The notes beneath the pieces were generated by a model. That model ran no database searches and was not told where the DNA came from. It was given only the letters and a program-made list of their open reading frames with translations. Positions 52,544-64,000 of a DNA stretch of 64,000 bases are shown piece after piece. Within the stretch, counting starts at the first letter, position 1, and each line of letters starts with the position of its first letter. The DNA comes from Henckelia pumila (lineage: Eukaryota > Streptophyta > Magnoliopsida > Lamiales > Gesneriaceae), in contig NC_133123.1 of assembly GCF_033568475.1 (NCBI RefSeq), forward strand, positions 1,674,001-1,738,000. The letters are read 5' to 3'. Both the position numbers and the translations under genes were made by a program.

Positions 52544-54810
52544 CTAGTTCCCATGAAAACTGCCGCTGGTTTTGTTGATATTGCCTTTATTTACATTGTT
52601 GTCGGGGGTGGCCGAAGTGTTGTTAGGCGGATGAGAACCGCCCATAATGGAGGTGATTGCGGCGGCAAGGGAGGCCATGAAATTAGGATCGGTGGTAATA
52701 GCAGCCGTGGCAGCGCTTAGTGTGTCCGCAAAAGAAGGCTGCTGCTGCTGCGGATGCTGAAGCTGAAGCTGCGGATGTTGCGACGTCGAACCCGTTAATT
52801 GAGCCGTGGCTTCGTTAATGTGATCCCTGGACATTTGGAGACCCGAAAACTTGGACTGATTGTAGAGGACTTGGCCATAAACTTGAGGGATCGCCGATGG
52901 ATTCGGCACCGGCGCAAAATTTTGTGGGGGCATAGGAAATGGGAGCTGGAAATGTGGTGATGGTCTTTCGAATTGTAATGGGTTTGGATTTTGTGTGAGA
53001 TCGAGTGTGATCGTGGGAAAAGGAGCAGAAGCTGAGATTGTAGCCATGTTGGATGAACATGGGAGAATTGTTCTTGCCAAGTAATTGGGATTCATCAAAC
53101 CATCGGCACTGGGCATAGACCCTGAAAGGAGCATGTTCGCGGCGGCGGAGGTGGTGGAAGCCATGGCCATGGCGGCCGGAGGTAGCGGGTGGTTGTGCGT
53201 TCCTTCGTAGGTCGTGATCAAGATTGTTCGGTCCTCGGCACATCTTTGAACCTGTAATTGCCGTAGCATGGCAAGAAATGAATATCAATCATCCTATAGT
53301 ACTTGGAAAAATATATGAAGAAATTAAATTAAAAACAATCGAAACAAAACATACTTGTTTGCGCACTGGACAACCGACTGCCATCGTGCACCGATAATAA
53401 GCTCGGGGACATGGGTTCCCTTTGGCCATCTTTTGTCCGTATTTCCTCCATTGGCATCCATCCGAAATCTGTTCATATCACACAAAAGAAACTCAAAATT
53501 AGCATTAACGATTAATATAAAATATTCCTAACTATTATATATATGTTAACTCGATAAAAGAACAGTACTGTAATTAGTTACGTACCATGGGAGCTTCTGA
53601 TCGTGCTCGAACTGAAACACGAGCTTTACGCATGGTGGCCTCCGTAGATTGCTCGGCGGGCTTAACAGGATTCAATTTTGGATTCTTGTTAGGACCCCAT
53701 CCTTCAGATTCCATGCTCCCTTCCCGACCAATCCTCTTGTTCCTCGATAATTCCATGTTGTTGTTGTTGTTGTTAGGGGATCCTGAAACAGTTCTTTCTT
53801 CTGATGATGAGTTGGATTGTTCCTCCACCATCTGATTAGCTGGGGTTAAGCCCAAGAACTGTCTTGGAACTCTTCCATTTTCCTCTTCTTTTTCTTCAGT
53901 ACTTTTCCTGTCGACAATCTGATTCCAAGCACGTAATCATGTAAAATCAGTATTTAATCATCCATACGAGGAAAAGAATTACATATTTGGCTAATGGATT
54001 ACCTCGTGTTCTTGCGTACTATCGGTTCTTGAAATCTGTTGCTGCTGCATCAAAGTCACGAGATGCATCTGCATTGCTGTGTAGTTGTTGCTCACTTGAG
54101 TAAGCATCCCTCTTAGCCTCATATTTTCAGCGTTCATTCTTTCAAGTTCAACTTGAAGTTGTGCTAGCTGAATATTGGAAACACACAGAAACAAATTAAT
54201 TAACCACTAATCAAAATCATACCACCAAAAAGTTACATTTCCATGATTAAATATTTACCTCATTCTTGGCTCGCTTATCGTCAGCACGATCGGAACATAC
54301 ACCATCATCTATTGTTGATTGGTCACTTCCAGTGTTTATGGTCACAAGTTGCAAACCAGTCTATATATATTCATCGGAAACCAAGAAAGGAAAAATATCA
54401 ACAATCTAAACGGAGAACAAGCTCCCACAAAATCAACTTCATCATATGCATATTAATTAGATTTCAACTATATATATACAGATATATATATGGCTTACGT
54501 TTACATCAGATTCCCTGCGAGTATTAGCTTGAACGTGTGGAACTTCCTTCTTGATTGTAGCGTTTATATCATTAACAGGCTTAGTTTTCTCCGAGAAGAA
54601 GTCTACTTCACCTAAGACCACTTTCTGTTGGGTGCCGGTGGGCAATACTGGTTCATTCTCTTCTTTCCCACTCGAATTCACCGGAAACATAATCAATCCC
54701 TTGTTCTTGTTTGACAACCTCGGACTCAGGTTAAATCCAAAAATCGATTTGCTCCCAAAAAAACCAACTTGATCGGATTTATCAAGGGCAAGTCCCCATC
54801 CTTTGTCCAT
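52544..54810 (-). CDS. WRKY transcription factor, group IIb (WRKY6/31/42-like)
   Basis: A nuclear DNA-binding regulator of W-box (TTGAC) genes; relatives act in senescence, phosphate supply and defence. Six exons, read 5' to 3': 54499-54810, 54259-54360, 54003-54167, 53586-53918, 53355-53468 and 52544-53251, giving 577 residues. It opens with [10 protein letters not shown], as group IIb proteins do. A leucine-zipper-like helix lies in exon 3 ([20 protein letters not shown], residues 139-158), with a basic stretch near [16 protein letters not shown] is at 311-317, followed by a C-x5-C...H-x-H zinc finger ([12 protein letters not shown]). The intron falls after PVRKQ, before VQR, the V-type position of groups IIa and IIb. 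The C-terminal tail is Ala-, Pro- and Gln-rich, with [14 protein letters not shown]. Several TTGAC cores upstream could allow self-regulation. Confidence 0.95.
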
Positions 54811-54954
54811 AAATAACAAAGCCCGTGAAAATGAATCAAGAATCAAATCCAACAAACTCCTTCTACGTACAAAGTAAAAGATTCTTGAATAGTATTATGT
54901 AAGAGGTAGAAGGATCGAGCGTCTGAGAAGTCTTTCACAAATACAATGCTGGAG

Positions 54955-54967
54955 TCTATATAAAAGA
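54955..54967 (-). promoter_or_regulatory. Probable TATA box of the WRKY gene
   Basis: The - strand reads CTTTTATATAGAC about 150 bp upstream of the WRKY start codon, a normal distance for a plant TATA box with a short leader. Farther up, AGTCAA at about 55339-55344 is TTGACT on the - strand, a W-box core. Confidence 0.5.
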
Positions 54968-57033
54968 GGTTGGGAGGTGGAAAAGTCTAAGGAAGACTCG
55001 AAGATTTAATGCGACTTTTGAAGTTAAGGGGTGGGAAGAAGACTTTGAGGGGAGGGGATTTTGATGAATTGACGTAAGGTGATGCGTCAGTGTTGGTTGC
55101 CAGATGGCGCCGCAGCCCACATCTTAGACTGGGAAGAAATGGTCGTGAAAATGAAGAGATTTTCGTCCAAATCCCGCAAAGACTAAAGTTGGACTGGTTC
55201 ATACAAGAAAAATAGCTAGATAGATAAAAATATTGAGAGTAAATTTTGGGGATAGAGGCTACTGTATAATAAGGATCCGCCGGCCCGAGCTACGCGGCGG
55301 GTTCCACGTGAGGAAAATGAATAGGAGATGATGCAGAAAGTCAATGAATTTGACGGCCGACCTAGTGCGTGTTAGTGTGTGACCACCGGGTTAGGCAGTG
55401 ATCAAATCTCATTCCTAAATTACTTTTCACACAAAACTACATTATGTGTATCGTATATATGTTTTTAATCTATACTAATAAAAAATATGTGCGATATACG
55501 TGGGGACGTTTTGTTGTCGATAAACGTTGTTAAATAAATTAATTGAGATAAGATGAGTTAACACGCAGTTAATAAATTATTTTCATGGTAATAATATATA
55601 CTTTTTGAAAAAAAAAACTTATTACATGTCTTAGTGATGTAATCAATATAATCTTCGACATTGTAACTAATAAAAATATGTGCAACATTTTCGACAATAC
55701 AACACTTGCATTTTTAATGTTTGTATTATTTACGATCATGATTATTTTACATCCACATTAACAGTTTAGAATAAGACATTATCAATAATTTATATAATTA
55801 GTTTATAAATATAAGTGTTATGTTTATTGTAGTTTTACATTAACACGATATCGATATTGAAACTTATATAATTATTACAGCTCGATCGAGTTTTCTATTT
55901 TTTTTTTATTAATCTTGAGAAATTATGACATGTTTCGTACCATGAATTCGTCTTATTTTCTATCTCATGTATGTATGATTTATTCTTTATTTGTTAATAA
56001 GTAAGATATGTTAATCAAAGTATATTAAATATGATTTTGTAATTTTATATGTTATATGATGATCACTATTGATTTATAGAAAAAAATATTGGTATAAATA
56101 ATGTATTCTAAACCTTAATTTAATTATTGCATCAAATATTTTTTTTATTTTATATTTGGGATGTTTCTTTTTTTAACGATTTTTCATATCATGTGTTTTT
56201 TATTCTCCATGAAAGAATCATTATTATCATCATCTTTAATAACAATTCTTGTGATACTATCTTCATCAATCATTTGCATTTTCTTTCGTTATTATTTAAT
56301 CAGACGGTATCTTTTTTATGCTAAAATATTTACCTGCATAGAATAACAATAATTTCATCATTATTCTGACATGTTATCGTCTTTCATTACTTGTATGTCA
56401 GTATCGTTAACGATCAATGTATTTGTTGGACATCCTAGTTTTTTTTTTCCAAAAATCTACTGATCTCTTTTTGCTTACAATGCTCTCATTGCTGAAATTT
56501 TCGATTGAATTTTGAATGTCTTTAATTACAAATGTTAACATTTCATATTTTATATCAACCGTTTTATTGCATATTTTTTTATTTATTAATCTGACTGAAA
56601 ATTCGCATTATTGTAATTTTTACAGGATCTTTAATTTAATGTGAGACGTGTTATTCATAATTTTTTTAAACTTCTTTCATTTATTTATTAACTAACCCAT
56701 AGTAGATTGATTAGCATAAACATATTTATAGAGTTCAATAATATTTAAATAATATGCTGTCAAAAAAATAATATTTAAATAATATCAATCTTATAGTTTT
56801 GTTAAAAATAATTGAAGATATTCATCTCCAACTCTTGTAAAAATATTCATTCGTTAATTGTAACATCATCTCATAAAATAATTGTTATATTTTTTAGATT
56901 TTTTGAGGAGGAAAAATAGTTAATGTTTTAAATTTTAACTTTTACATATATGATATTTGTGTGTTGGTTATTTTGGATTAAAACTTGACTTCACATGAAT
57001 TGATTTATTTCAACACTGATGTGTAATGTAATT

Positions 57034-57036
<3 letters not shown>

Positions 57037-57070
<34 letters not shown>
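57037..57070 (+). repeat. TA dinucleotide microsatellite
   Basis: About 17 uninterrupted TA units, likely to vary in length. It lies in gene-free AT-rich DNA. Confidence 0.95.
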
Positions 57071-57079
<9 letters not shown>

Positions 57080-57271
57080 TAATAACGTATAAAAATATGA
57101 TATTTTGTTATATTTATGAACTCATGATATAATTATTTAGTTCAATAGGTGTCAATTTTGACCTTATCATAATAATTGATTTTACAAAAGTATCCTCATA
57201 GAATTTATCAAGTGTGTACTAACCAAGGACAAAGTTGAAAATACACAATAAAAAACTTTGACCTTGGTTTA

Positions 57272-57707
57272 CACTTTTATAATTGGTATAGATAAGTAAT
57301 ATAATATATTATTTTTATGTCCTAGCCAATATTTAACTTTTACATTTATATCCTTATATGTATTTATTTTTACATAAATTTATGTAGAGTAAATGGGAAA
57401 ATTAACTTTTACATTTATATCCTTATATGTATTTATTTTTATAAAAATTTGTGTAGGGTAAAAGGGCAAAGTTGTAGGTTCACAATTGTAAAACTTTACC
57501 CTTTTATTTACACTTTTTGATTTACACACTTTTATAATTTGTATAGATAAATAATATAATATATTATTTTTATGTCTTAGCCAATATTGAACTTTTATAT
57601 TTATATCCTTATATGTATTTATTTTTACATAAATTTGTGTAGAGTAAAAGGGCAAAGTCGTAAATTCACAATTGTAAAACTTTACCCTTTTATTCATACT
57701 TTTAGAT
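57272..57707. repeat. Repeated AT-rich modules with inner palindromes
   Basis: Two long modules start near 57272 and 57527 with ACACTTTTATAATTGG or ACACTTTTATAATTTG. Both carry TTATATCCTTATATGTATTT and end in a palindrome-like pair, GTAAAAGGGCAAAG and CTTTACCCTTTTAT. The first module also has an inner 72-bp-period duplication of TTAACTTTTACATTTATA at about 57332 and 57404. Confidence 0.8.
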
Positions 57708-58701
57708 AAGTTATAGATTAATAGATTTTGTTCGTTAATATGACACCAACGTCATATTTAAACTATGTAAAATATTAACTCATTTCTATTTTTAAACGAC
57801 AAATAAGTCGAAATAAAAATTATATTTATAAGACCAAACATTTTTTGCTTTCCTAAAAGTTATAATTGTGCAATTCAAAAATCTTTAAAAGTTCGGTCGA
57901 AATCAAAATTATACTTGTAGAATTGAGTGTACGTTGGTTTAGCGTGGACAATTACTCCATTCAACTATATCTCAATAAATGATAATTGAACTCGTGACAT
58001 TGGATGTGATATCAATTTTAGGACCAATTCATCGTTTTATTAAAATTTATAGGTGATGGTAACAGTGCAACTCAAAGCTTTTAAATCATGTAACAGCTCA
58101 AACGTCACGTTTCGATTGGTCTATTCAATTGTGACATTTATCAACTTCTTTCCATATCGTACATTTCGTTATTGGATCTTATCTTCCTCGAGTTTTTATT
58201 TACGTGATTTTTATTAATTATATTACACATACATTGCATGTATCTACCACGATATAATGCTCGTATATTAAGATGCGTTAACTTGTTATATTGAATTTTT
58301 TTTGTGGGGGTTGATTTTATGGTAGAAACAATTTTACGTGCCAAATTGTGTGATTATTGCAATGTGAGGGCATGAACAATCTATGTCTAATATTAAATGA
58401 ATTGTGTTTGGCATATGTAGTATAGTATTTATTAAAGTAAAAAGTATAGGTGGGGACAATGGGGGCGTGCGGGTTTGGGGTAGGCGGAGAAGAAGAGGGA
58501 AGATAGTGTTTGATTTTTGACTGCGAAGGGCATGCAAGTGGGAAAAGGTAAATATTAGGAGGGGGACCGCCTCATTCATTATGGCTTAGACTTTTTTAAG
58601 ACTTCTCATGCTTACACCGTGACATCCTTTGAATATATTTGTAATCCACGTTGTAAATCAATCGTCTAATTTTTTATTACTTTCGATTAATATATGCATG
58701 C

Positions 58702-58965
58702 CGCAATTTCTAACTACTACATATATATTTCTTTCTATATTAAGCTAATCTTACTTAAGGCATATTATTGTTTACTTTGAAACGGCATCAAAATCGACTT
58801 ATAAGTGCAGTTAATTTTTTATTTTATTTTATTTTATTTTTTCGCAATTTCTAACTACTACATATATATTTCTTTCTATATTAAGCTAATCTTACTTGGG
58901 GCATACTATTGTCTACTTTGAAACGGCAACAAAATCGACTTATAAGTGCAGTTAATTTCTTATTA
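58702..58965 (+). repeat. 141-bp tandem duplication
   Basis: Copies at 58702-58842 and 58843-58965 share CGCAATTTCTAACTACTAC, AAGCTAATCTTACTT and AAATCGACTTATAAGTGCAG with few changes. A (TTTTA)n tract ends the first copy. No gene lies nearby. Confidence 0.93.
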
Positions 58966-60334
58966 TTTTTTAAAAAATAAAAATAAAAACTACTTGATTT
59001 CGAGTAGAATAAGATTTAGCTCTGTTAATTAAAGTTAAATCTCGAACATAACTATTTTTTGATGTGTTGGTGAAGTTTTTTTTTATTTCAAATATATTAT
59101 TAAAGAAAAAACTCTATAGTTTGCATTTGATCTCTTTTCATACTATCATTTCAATTTCAAAAAATAATAACTTTATTTTAAATTTTTTTTAAAAAAAATT
59201 ATACTATCTTCTCCATTTTTCAAGGGAAAACATGTGCCACAACTTTTTCTGCTATTCATATTAATAAGATTAGGTAGAATACAGACATCACATTTTTCAG
59301 CTTCCAATTGACGTCAAATATTGTATATATTCTTCAACAAGCGTAAATTCCTTAAATTCAAATAAATTTTTTTTGAGTTGCTTTAATTCAAATAATTAAA
59401 CCACCGTCGAACAATCTTCTGAATTTAGATATCTAGCTAGATTTAGTTTCACACTTTCACTCATTTCATGTTCATTTAATAAACAAGTAACATGTCTAAA
59501 AAAAAATAAGCAAGTGATATAGTTTTAATATAAACGAATATTGATGTAAATGGCCGACACGGATTGAAAAGGTAAAGGGGAAACAGAATCTCACTTCTAA
59601 TTTTCAATTTTTTGAAGTAACTTTCGCTTGATATTCCGATATTGACGTTAGTACAATTTTGAATTCGTACACAGCTCTTATCGTTTCTTTCTTCTTTCCA
59701 CGGAATATTAAAAATGCACACGTAACTTGCAAATTTCAATACTTCCACTATTCATGACCAAAAAACTCAACAATTGAACTGCTTTTTATTCTTTTGGAAA
59801 AATATTCCGTTCACAAATATATTATTCGTGTGAATCTGACTTCAGTTAAAAAAAACGAATATAAAATTTCAAAATTTTGAGAAAAATATATATATATGGG
59901 TAACTGGGTAAGTTTAATATTTTCACAAGTATATATTTAGAAACGCTGAGCCCATTAATGTTATAATTTTTTTCGTGATTTTAAAAATTATTAAGAACAA
60001 TCAACAAAACGTTTTTTTATCCAATTAATCAACGAAGGATTTTACTTTTGGAAGAAAAAGAAAAATAAAGTTGCTTTTGTTTGTACATGGAAATTCACTT
60101 TCTCGTGCCGCCGGCTGAATCAATCAATAATAATAATAATAATAATAATTCAAATTCATGCATGTAAACACAAGCTGGCCTACCGCCTACCCGATCGACA
60201 ACTTGTCCATGCAACAAATTCCCCACTCCTTCATCGATATAGTTTTTCAAAAAAATTGTCGATGTTTGCGTTGTGTTCAATTCCTGCTCTTTTTTTTTCT
60301 TTTTATTTGGTGACAGAAGGGGGTGCGGAATTTA

Positions 60335-60739
60335 TAAGGTGAACGAATTGAGTTGGTTCGTAAGCTTTTCGAGTTATCTTGATAAATATTTGATTTGTAT
60401 CTTAAGTTACCAAATTCAAACCGAATTAGAACACGTTCAAATTTTTCCTCGAACAAAAATTATTTTGTTCTGTAGCTGATCATGAGCGAAACTTATTATT
60501 TTGTTGATATAATATAATTATATATTAAATATCATACATTTTGAGTTTTTCGTAGATTTCAAGCTTTTGAACCTTAATCTTCTAATAATTAATAGTTCGA
60601 CTAGCTTGTGGATAATTTCGAATATTTCAAACCAAACTCGAACTTTGTTTTGAGCCAAAGTCGAATAGAAAATTTTAAAATTTTTGAATTTTAAATCGAG
60701 TTCAAAGTCAATATATTTAATTCAAGTGTTCAACCCTTA
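60335..60739. repeat. TTCGA-rich foldback repeat, copy 3 (diverged)
   Basis: About 400 bp with scattered TTCGA, CGAACT and TTTCGAATATTTC. The ends TAAGGTGAAC and GTTCAACCCTTA are a loose inverted pair. It resembles copies 1 and 2 in word content but is clearly older or more altered. Confidence 0.4.
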
Positions 60740-60917
60740 AATTTTCACAAACATTTTACTTGATTCTATTTATTTATATACCCTTGGAGCGGATACAATA
60801 AATATCTATCTTATATATTTTTAAATTATATATATGATTAAAAAACAAAAACAAATTATTTGATGGTACTTGTAGAGTTGCATCAACTCCAATAAACGAT
60901 AATCTTTTTCGCAATAG

Positions 60918-61179
60918 CCCACAGGGGCATAGGCAAGTTGGTAAGGTATGAGGTGACGTGGGAAAAAATTCTCCAGCGTTGCGGGTTCGATCTTCGTGTG
61001 GAGCATATTCCTCATTGAAATATTTGGGGGTATGCTCTGGGGGTTGGACCATGTTGTTCCCTCCCTCAGGTCCCTGCCTATTCGTGCACATTCCGCGATT
61101 TAACCTTCGCATGAGCCAATGAACCTCTAACTCATGTGGGATGGGGTCCCCTTCGACATCAACCTTTTTTAAGAAAAAA
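60918..61179 (+). mobile_element. tRNA-derived SINE
   Basis: About 262 bp with pol III promoter boxes: A-box-like TAGGCAAGTTGG (60930-60941) and B-box-like GGTTCGATCTT (60984-60994). It ends in a short T/A-rich tail and is flanked by a 20-bp target duplication with one mismatch that begins GATAATCTTTTTCGC (60898-60917 and 61180-61199). Box spacing, tail and long duplication are all as expected for a plant SINE. The near-perfect duplication suggests a fairly recent insertion. The element is GC-richer than its surroundings, which produces a spurious 158-codon open frame on the other strand. Confidence 0.88.
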
Positions 61180-61199
61180 GATAATCTTTTTCGCAACAG

Positions 61200-64000
61200 C
61201 AGTCCGCATATGCAGGTACACATTGTCTCCCTGTATCGCTGCCATCTCAATCACATTATATTTATTTATGTCCACTACATGATTTATTCCATCAGTAGTG
61301 ATATAGTTTTATGAAATATTATTTTTAACTCCATTGTTTTCTATTAAATTATTATCTTGAATGAGAAGGGGTGGTTGTAATTAAATAGATTTCTATTTTT
61401 TTAAAAAAAATATATATGTAACATACATATTTCTTCTGAAAATAAAAAAAAAATATTTTTTGTATACTTACTGTCTTTTTAATTAACTTTTCATTGTAAT
61501 ATTTCATCTAATTAATTTTATCGACGCGGTAATTATTAAAATGTTAGTGTTTATTAAAGTAAAAATATTTTCAATTGATCAAAAGATTACTTGGAATTAT
61601 ATTTCTGTTGCACAGAGAAATTAAAGAAGAATTAATATACCATTTAATTTGGAGGTTATTAGAGCAGTTTCTTCATAACTTATACGTTCTTAAGGTTTAT
61701 TTTTAAAATATGTTGTTAAAGTGTTTGGATAAAAACATGAGGTGATAAATTTTAAATATATTGATATTTTTGATATTATAAGATTTTTATATAACAATTA
61801 AAAAAAGGATAAAACACATACTATAAAAAGGATGCAATAGTTATTTTAAGTTTTTAAAATATTACTTATTATATAATAATTATAATTACTATTATAATAT
61901 ATGGTTATTACTTAATAATAATAATAATATTATTATTAATCCTTATATTTATAATATTTTAATAATTTATTAAAATTACCATAAAAATAATTATTAAGTT
62001 TATTACATAATATCAGTATTATTTTGAATGAAAAAATAAAACACAGAATTTATGTAAAAATTTAAAATCATGAATTTATTTAATTAATTAATAATGCAAG
62101 AGCAATTACGTGGAATCCGCGGTTTGATGAGAAGGTCAACAAAGCGGCGCTAAAGTCAAATCAAAGTGAAGAAAAAACGAAATCGGACAAAATTAAAGTT
62201 GACTGAGATCCATTTTTGTTGACCACAAACAATTAAATATATCCGTTTAAAAAAAAAAACAATTAAATACCCACGTGGTTTACTTCCATCACGTAGAAAA
62301 TATGATTTGTTAGGTGTGATTGGACCACTACAATTAAATTAAATTAAAAAATTAAAAACAGCTCACCTTTTTCCAAACTTTAGATTAAGTTCACAAATTT
62401 GTAGTGTCATTCATATATACTTTCTTGTTTCTGTTTTTTGTTTTTGTTTTGTTTAAGGGAATTAATATAGAAATTCCTGTAGCCAAATTCGATAACATTA
62501 TTGATGCTTTGGTCAAAAATCATTTGCTACAACGCAACACTTTCATACCAAATCCGTAAAGTTTCAACGCAATGTCTCTAATTTCAAAGACCATTTAAGA
62601 CCTCCATGCTTTCCCTTGATTTGAACTTTTTCACTATTACTTGTTTTTTCACCTCCATATATAATAAAGGGAGTTGATATTTACACTCTATTTTTTGTTA
62701 TTTGCACTCCATTTGTGAATAAATTTTTACTCCACTTTACACATGAAGTGGAGTGTAAATAACACAAAATGGAGTGTAAATATCAACTCCCATAATAAAA
62801 GCTATTACATAATTTGATTTTCAATAAAAAAAAATTAAATATATGTGAAAAAGGGGCTTATAAGTTATATATAATCACGAAAGGAAAATAAGTTATTAGA
62901 AAAATTACAAATTTTGTCGTGTTATATTTGCGAATTAAAACTGCTGTGTTAATATTATTAAGTTGGTCAAAGTTCAAAAAATGTTTTAAGGCAGACCATG
63001 CCCAATAAGATAAGACAAATCTAGATAATAAAATATTGAAATAGCCACTAATCTTGTGTGGATGGAGATATTTAAAATCCTCGCAAAATGTTGAATAGCA
63101 AGTAACTTCAGACGACGCACCACCTTGTAAATTATTATATCATAATATAATAATAATATATGTAGGTGAACATTCAAGATATATAATTGATCTTATTATT
63201 CCAAAACCAAGAACATTTAAATTCAAATAATCGGCATCAATTTTCTAATTTTTTTGAATGGATATATACCCACTCCATGTGAGGAGTGCATGCAATTATC
63301 TCATCGCGTAGTCATTAATTGACTATTTTCCAACATATACCTAATCTTTAGTTGATCTATATATTTACCAAATGCATGCATATGTTTGAACGCAGATCCC
63401 ATGAATGTATATATTTTCATTATTATTTTTTTATATTTAATAAATAAAATTGAGGGATGAGTGAGGTCTGAAATTTGTGGAAGTATTATGAATCTTAGAA
63501 TATTATATAGGAATTTTTCGATACAACTAATTACTTTCACACATTGCACCGAAATATTTAGTCGATAAAAAAGATATAAAACCAGAATTACTTTACAATT
63601 GACGAAACTTTTAATGGGAAAGGGAGTTTGCTTAACGTTGAAATTTGGAAGCCAGACTATAATTAAAATAGAAAAAAATAATTGGAGCAGGACTTGGAAC
63701 TTGGAAGCTGTCCTATTATAAATGTCTAAACCAAAATACGAAAATTCCTTAAATTTTTTTGAGAAAACAAGCGATGACACACACACACATATATATATAT
63801 ATATTGGAAAGTGATTAAGGAAGATAATTATAAATTTTTGAAAGCAATCGATTGTGGATAAAATATTCAAAGTAATCCATCTCAAAATGTACATAGAAAA
63901 ACGAATTACATACACATTCAGTTACACACTCGGTTACACGATATTTTTGAAGTTATACACAAATCATACTAAAGAGATATTTTTATTAGTATATGTGGGA
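61200..64000. other. Gene-free AT-rich end of window
   Basis: No gene seen. A 204-codon open frame on the - strand at 63301-63915 is strongly AT-biased, rich in Ile, Phe and Tyr and without domain features; I regard it as chance. The stretch holds a MITE (62669-62791), several TTGAC/GTCAA words near 62132-62225, and a CA/TA run at 63780-63804. Confidence 0.55.
62669..62791. mobile_element. Short foldback MITE with 8-bp target duplication
   Basis: 123 bp, nearly palindromic. The ends GGGAGTTGATATTTACACTC and GAGTGTAAATATCAACTCCC are a perfect 20-bp inverted pair, and the arms continue with few mismatches to about 57 bp. ATAATAAA flanks it on both sides (62661-62668 and 62792-62799). An 8-bp duplication points to the hAT superfamily, though the terminal GGGAG is not a textbook hAT end. 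Intact ends and duplication suggest a fairly young copy. Confidence 0.88.

Larger units (their letters stand above)
54968..60917. other. Gene-poor AT-rich region
   Basis: The first few hundred bases are WRKY upstream sequence. Beyond about 55.4 kb I see no gene on either strand; open frames are short, AT-driven and without domain features. Contents: a TA dinucleotide run (57037-57070), repeated AT-rich modules (57272-57707), a 141-bp tandem duplication (58702-58965), an AAT microsatellite (60126-60149) and a diverged TTCGA-type repeat (60335-60739). Phrases such as AATCTATACTAATAAAAAATATGTGC near 55469 recall Helitron ends, but I cannot define an element. Confidence 0.6.

Noticed and set aside
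60774-61250. 158-codon open frame on the - strand
   Set aside because: It runs antisense through the SINE and its flanks; the GC-rich SINE keeps the frame open by chance.
63301-63915. 204-codon open frame on the - strand
   Set aside because: Dominated by Ile, Phe, Tyr and Leu from AT-rich DNA, with no domain, no leader logic and no neighbouring exons; best explained by base composition.

Overview
This window is nuclear DNA from a flowering plant, almost certainly a eudicot. The genes are rich in GT-AG introns, the introns and spacers are very AT-rich, and the gene set is plant-specific: plastid starch synthase III, plastid arogenate dehydratase, an S40-type senescence regulator, a GPI-anchored GH17/X8 glucanase, a rhamnogalacturonate lyase, a phytepsin-type aspartic proteinase with a saposin-like insert, and a group IIb WRKY factor. 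Plant mobile elements are also present: a Ty1/copia fossil, a Stowaway-type MITE, other foldback elements and a tRNA-derived SINE. I cannot name the species.

Layout. The 3' two thirds of starch synthase III (+) enters from the left edge and ends at 8719. Next on the + strand are an S40/DUF584 gene (12518-13093), an 11-exon arogenate dehydratase (17382-21404), a four-exon GPI-anchored beta-1,3-glucanase (22603-25061) and a four-exon TDP2-like DNA-repair phosphodiesterase with two zinc fingers (26454-29088). On the - strand, 29678-33599 is a 15-exon rhamnogalacturonate lyase. A broken copia-type LTR retrotransposon (35124-38850, - strand, flanked by CAGCC duplications) lies 120 bp in front of the start codon of UTP6 (38971-42849, +), a ribosome-biogenesis gene. 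Three - strand genes follow: a conserved plastid-like protein of unknown function (43322-44875), an aspartic proteinase (46273-49477, with a probable 5' UTR intron) and a WRKY factor (52544-54810). From about 55 kb to the end I see no gene, only AT-rich DNA with foldback elements, tandem duplications and one SINE.

The genes are neighbours without an obvious shared pathway, as expected for a plant chromosome arm. Several touch cell-wall or carbon metabolism: starch synthesis, phenylalanine for lignin and phenolics, callose turnover and pectin cleavage.

I rebuilt exon structures by reading splice sites and checking that codon phase closes at every junction. For the ten multi-exon host-gene models (starch synthase III only for the part in the window) the exon sums come out in frame.

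Nothing here looks like a new multi-gene system. The most unusual signals are: a 157-bp GC-rich foldback element in an aspartic-proteinase intron that can fold as a three-armed cloverleaf closed by its terminal repeats; an exact 45-bp tandem duplication that copies a splice donor in frame in the unknown plastid gene; and the copia insertion beside the site-II boxes of UTP6.
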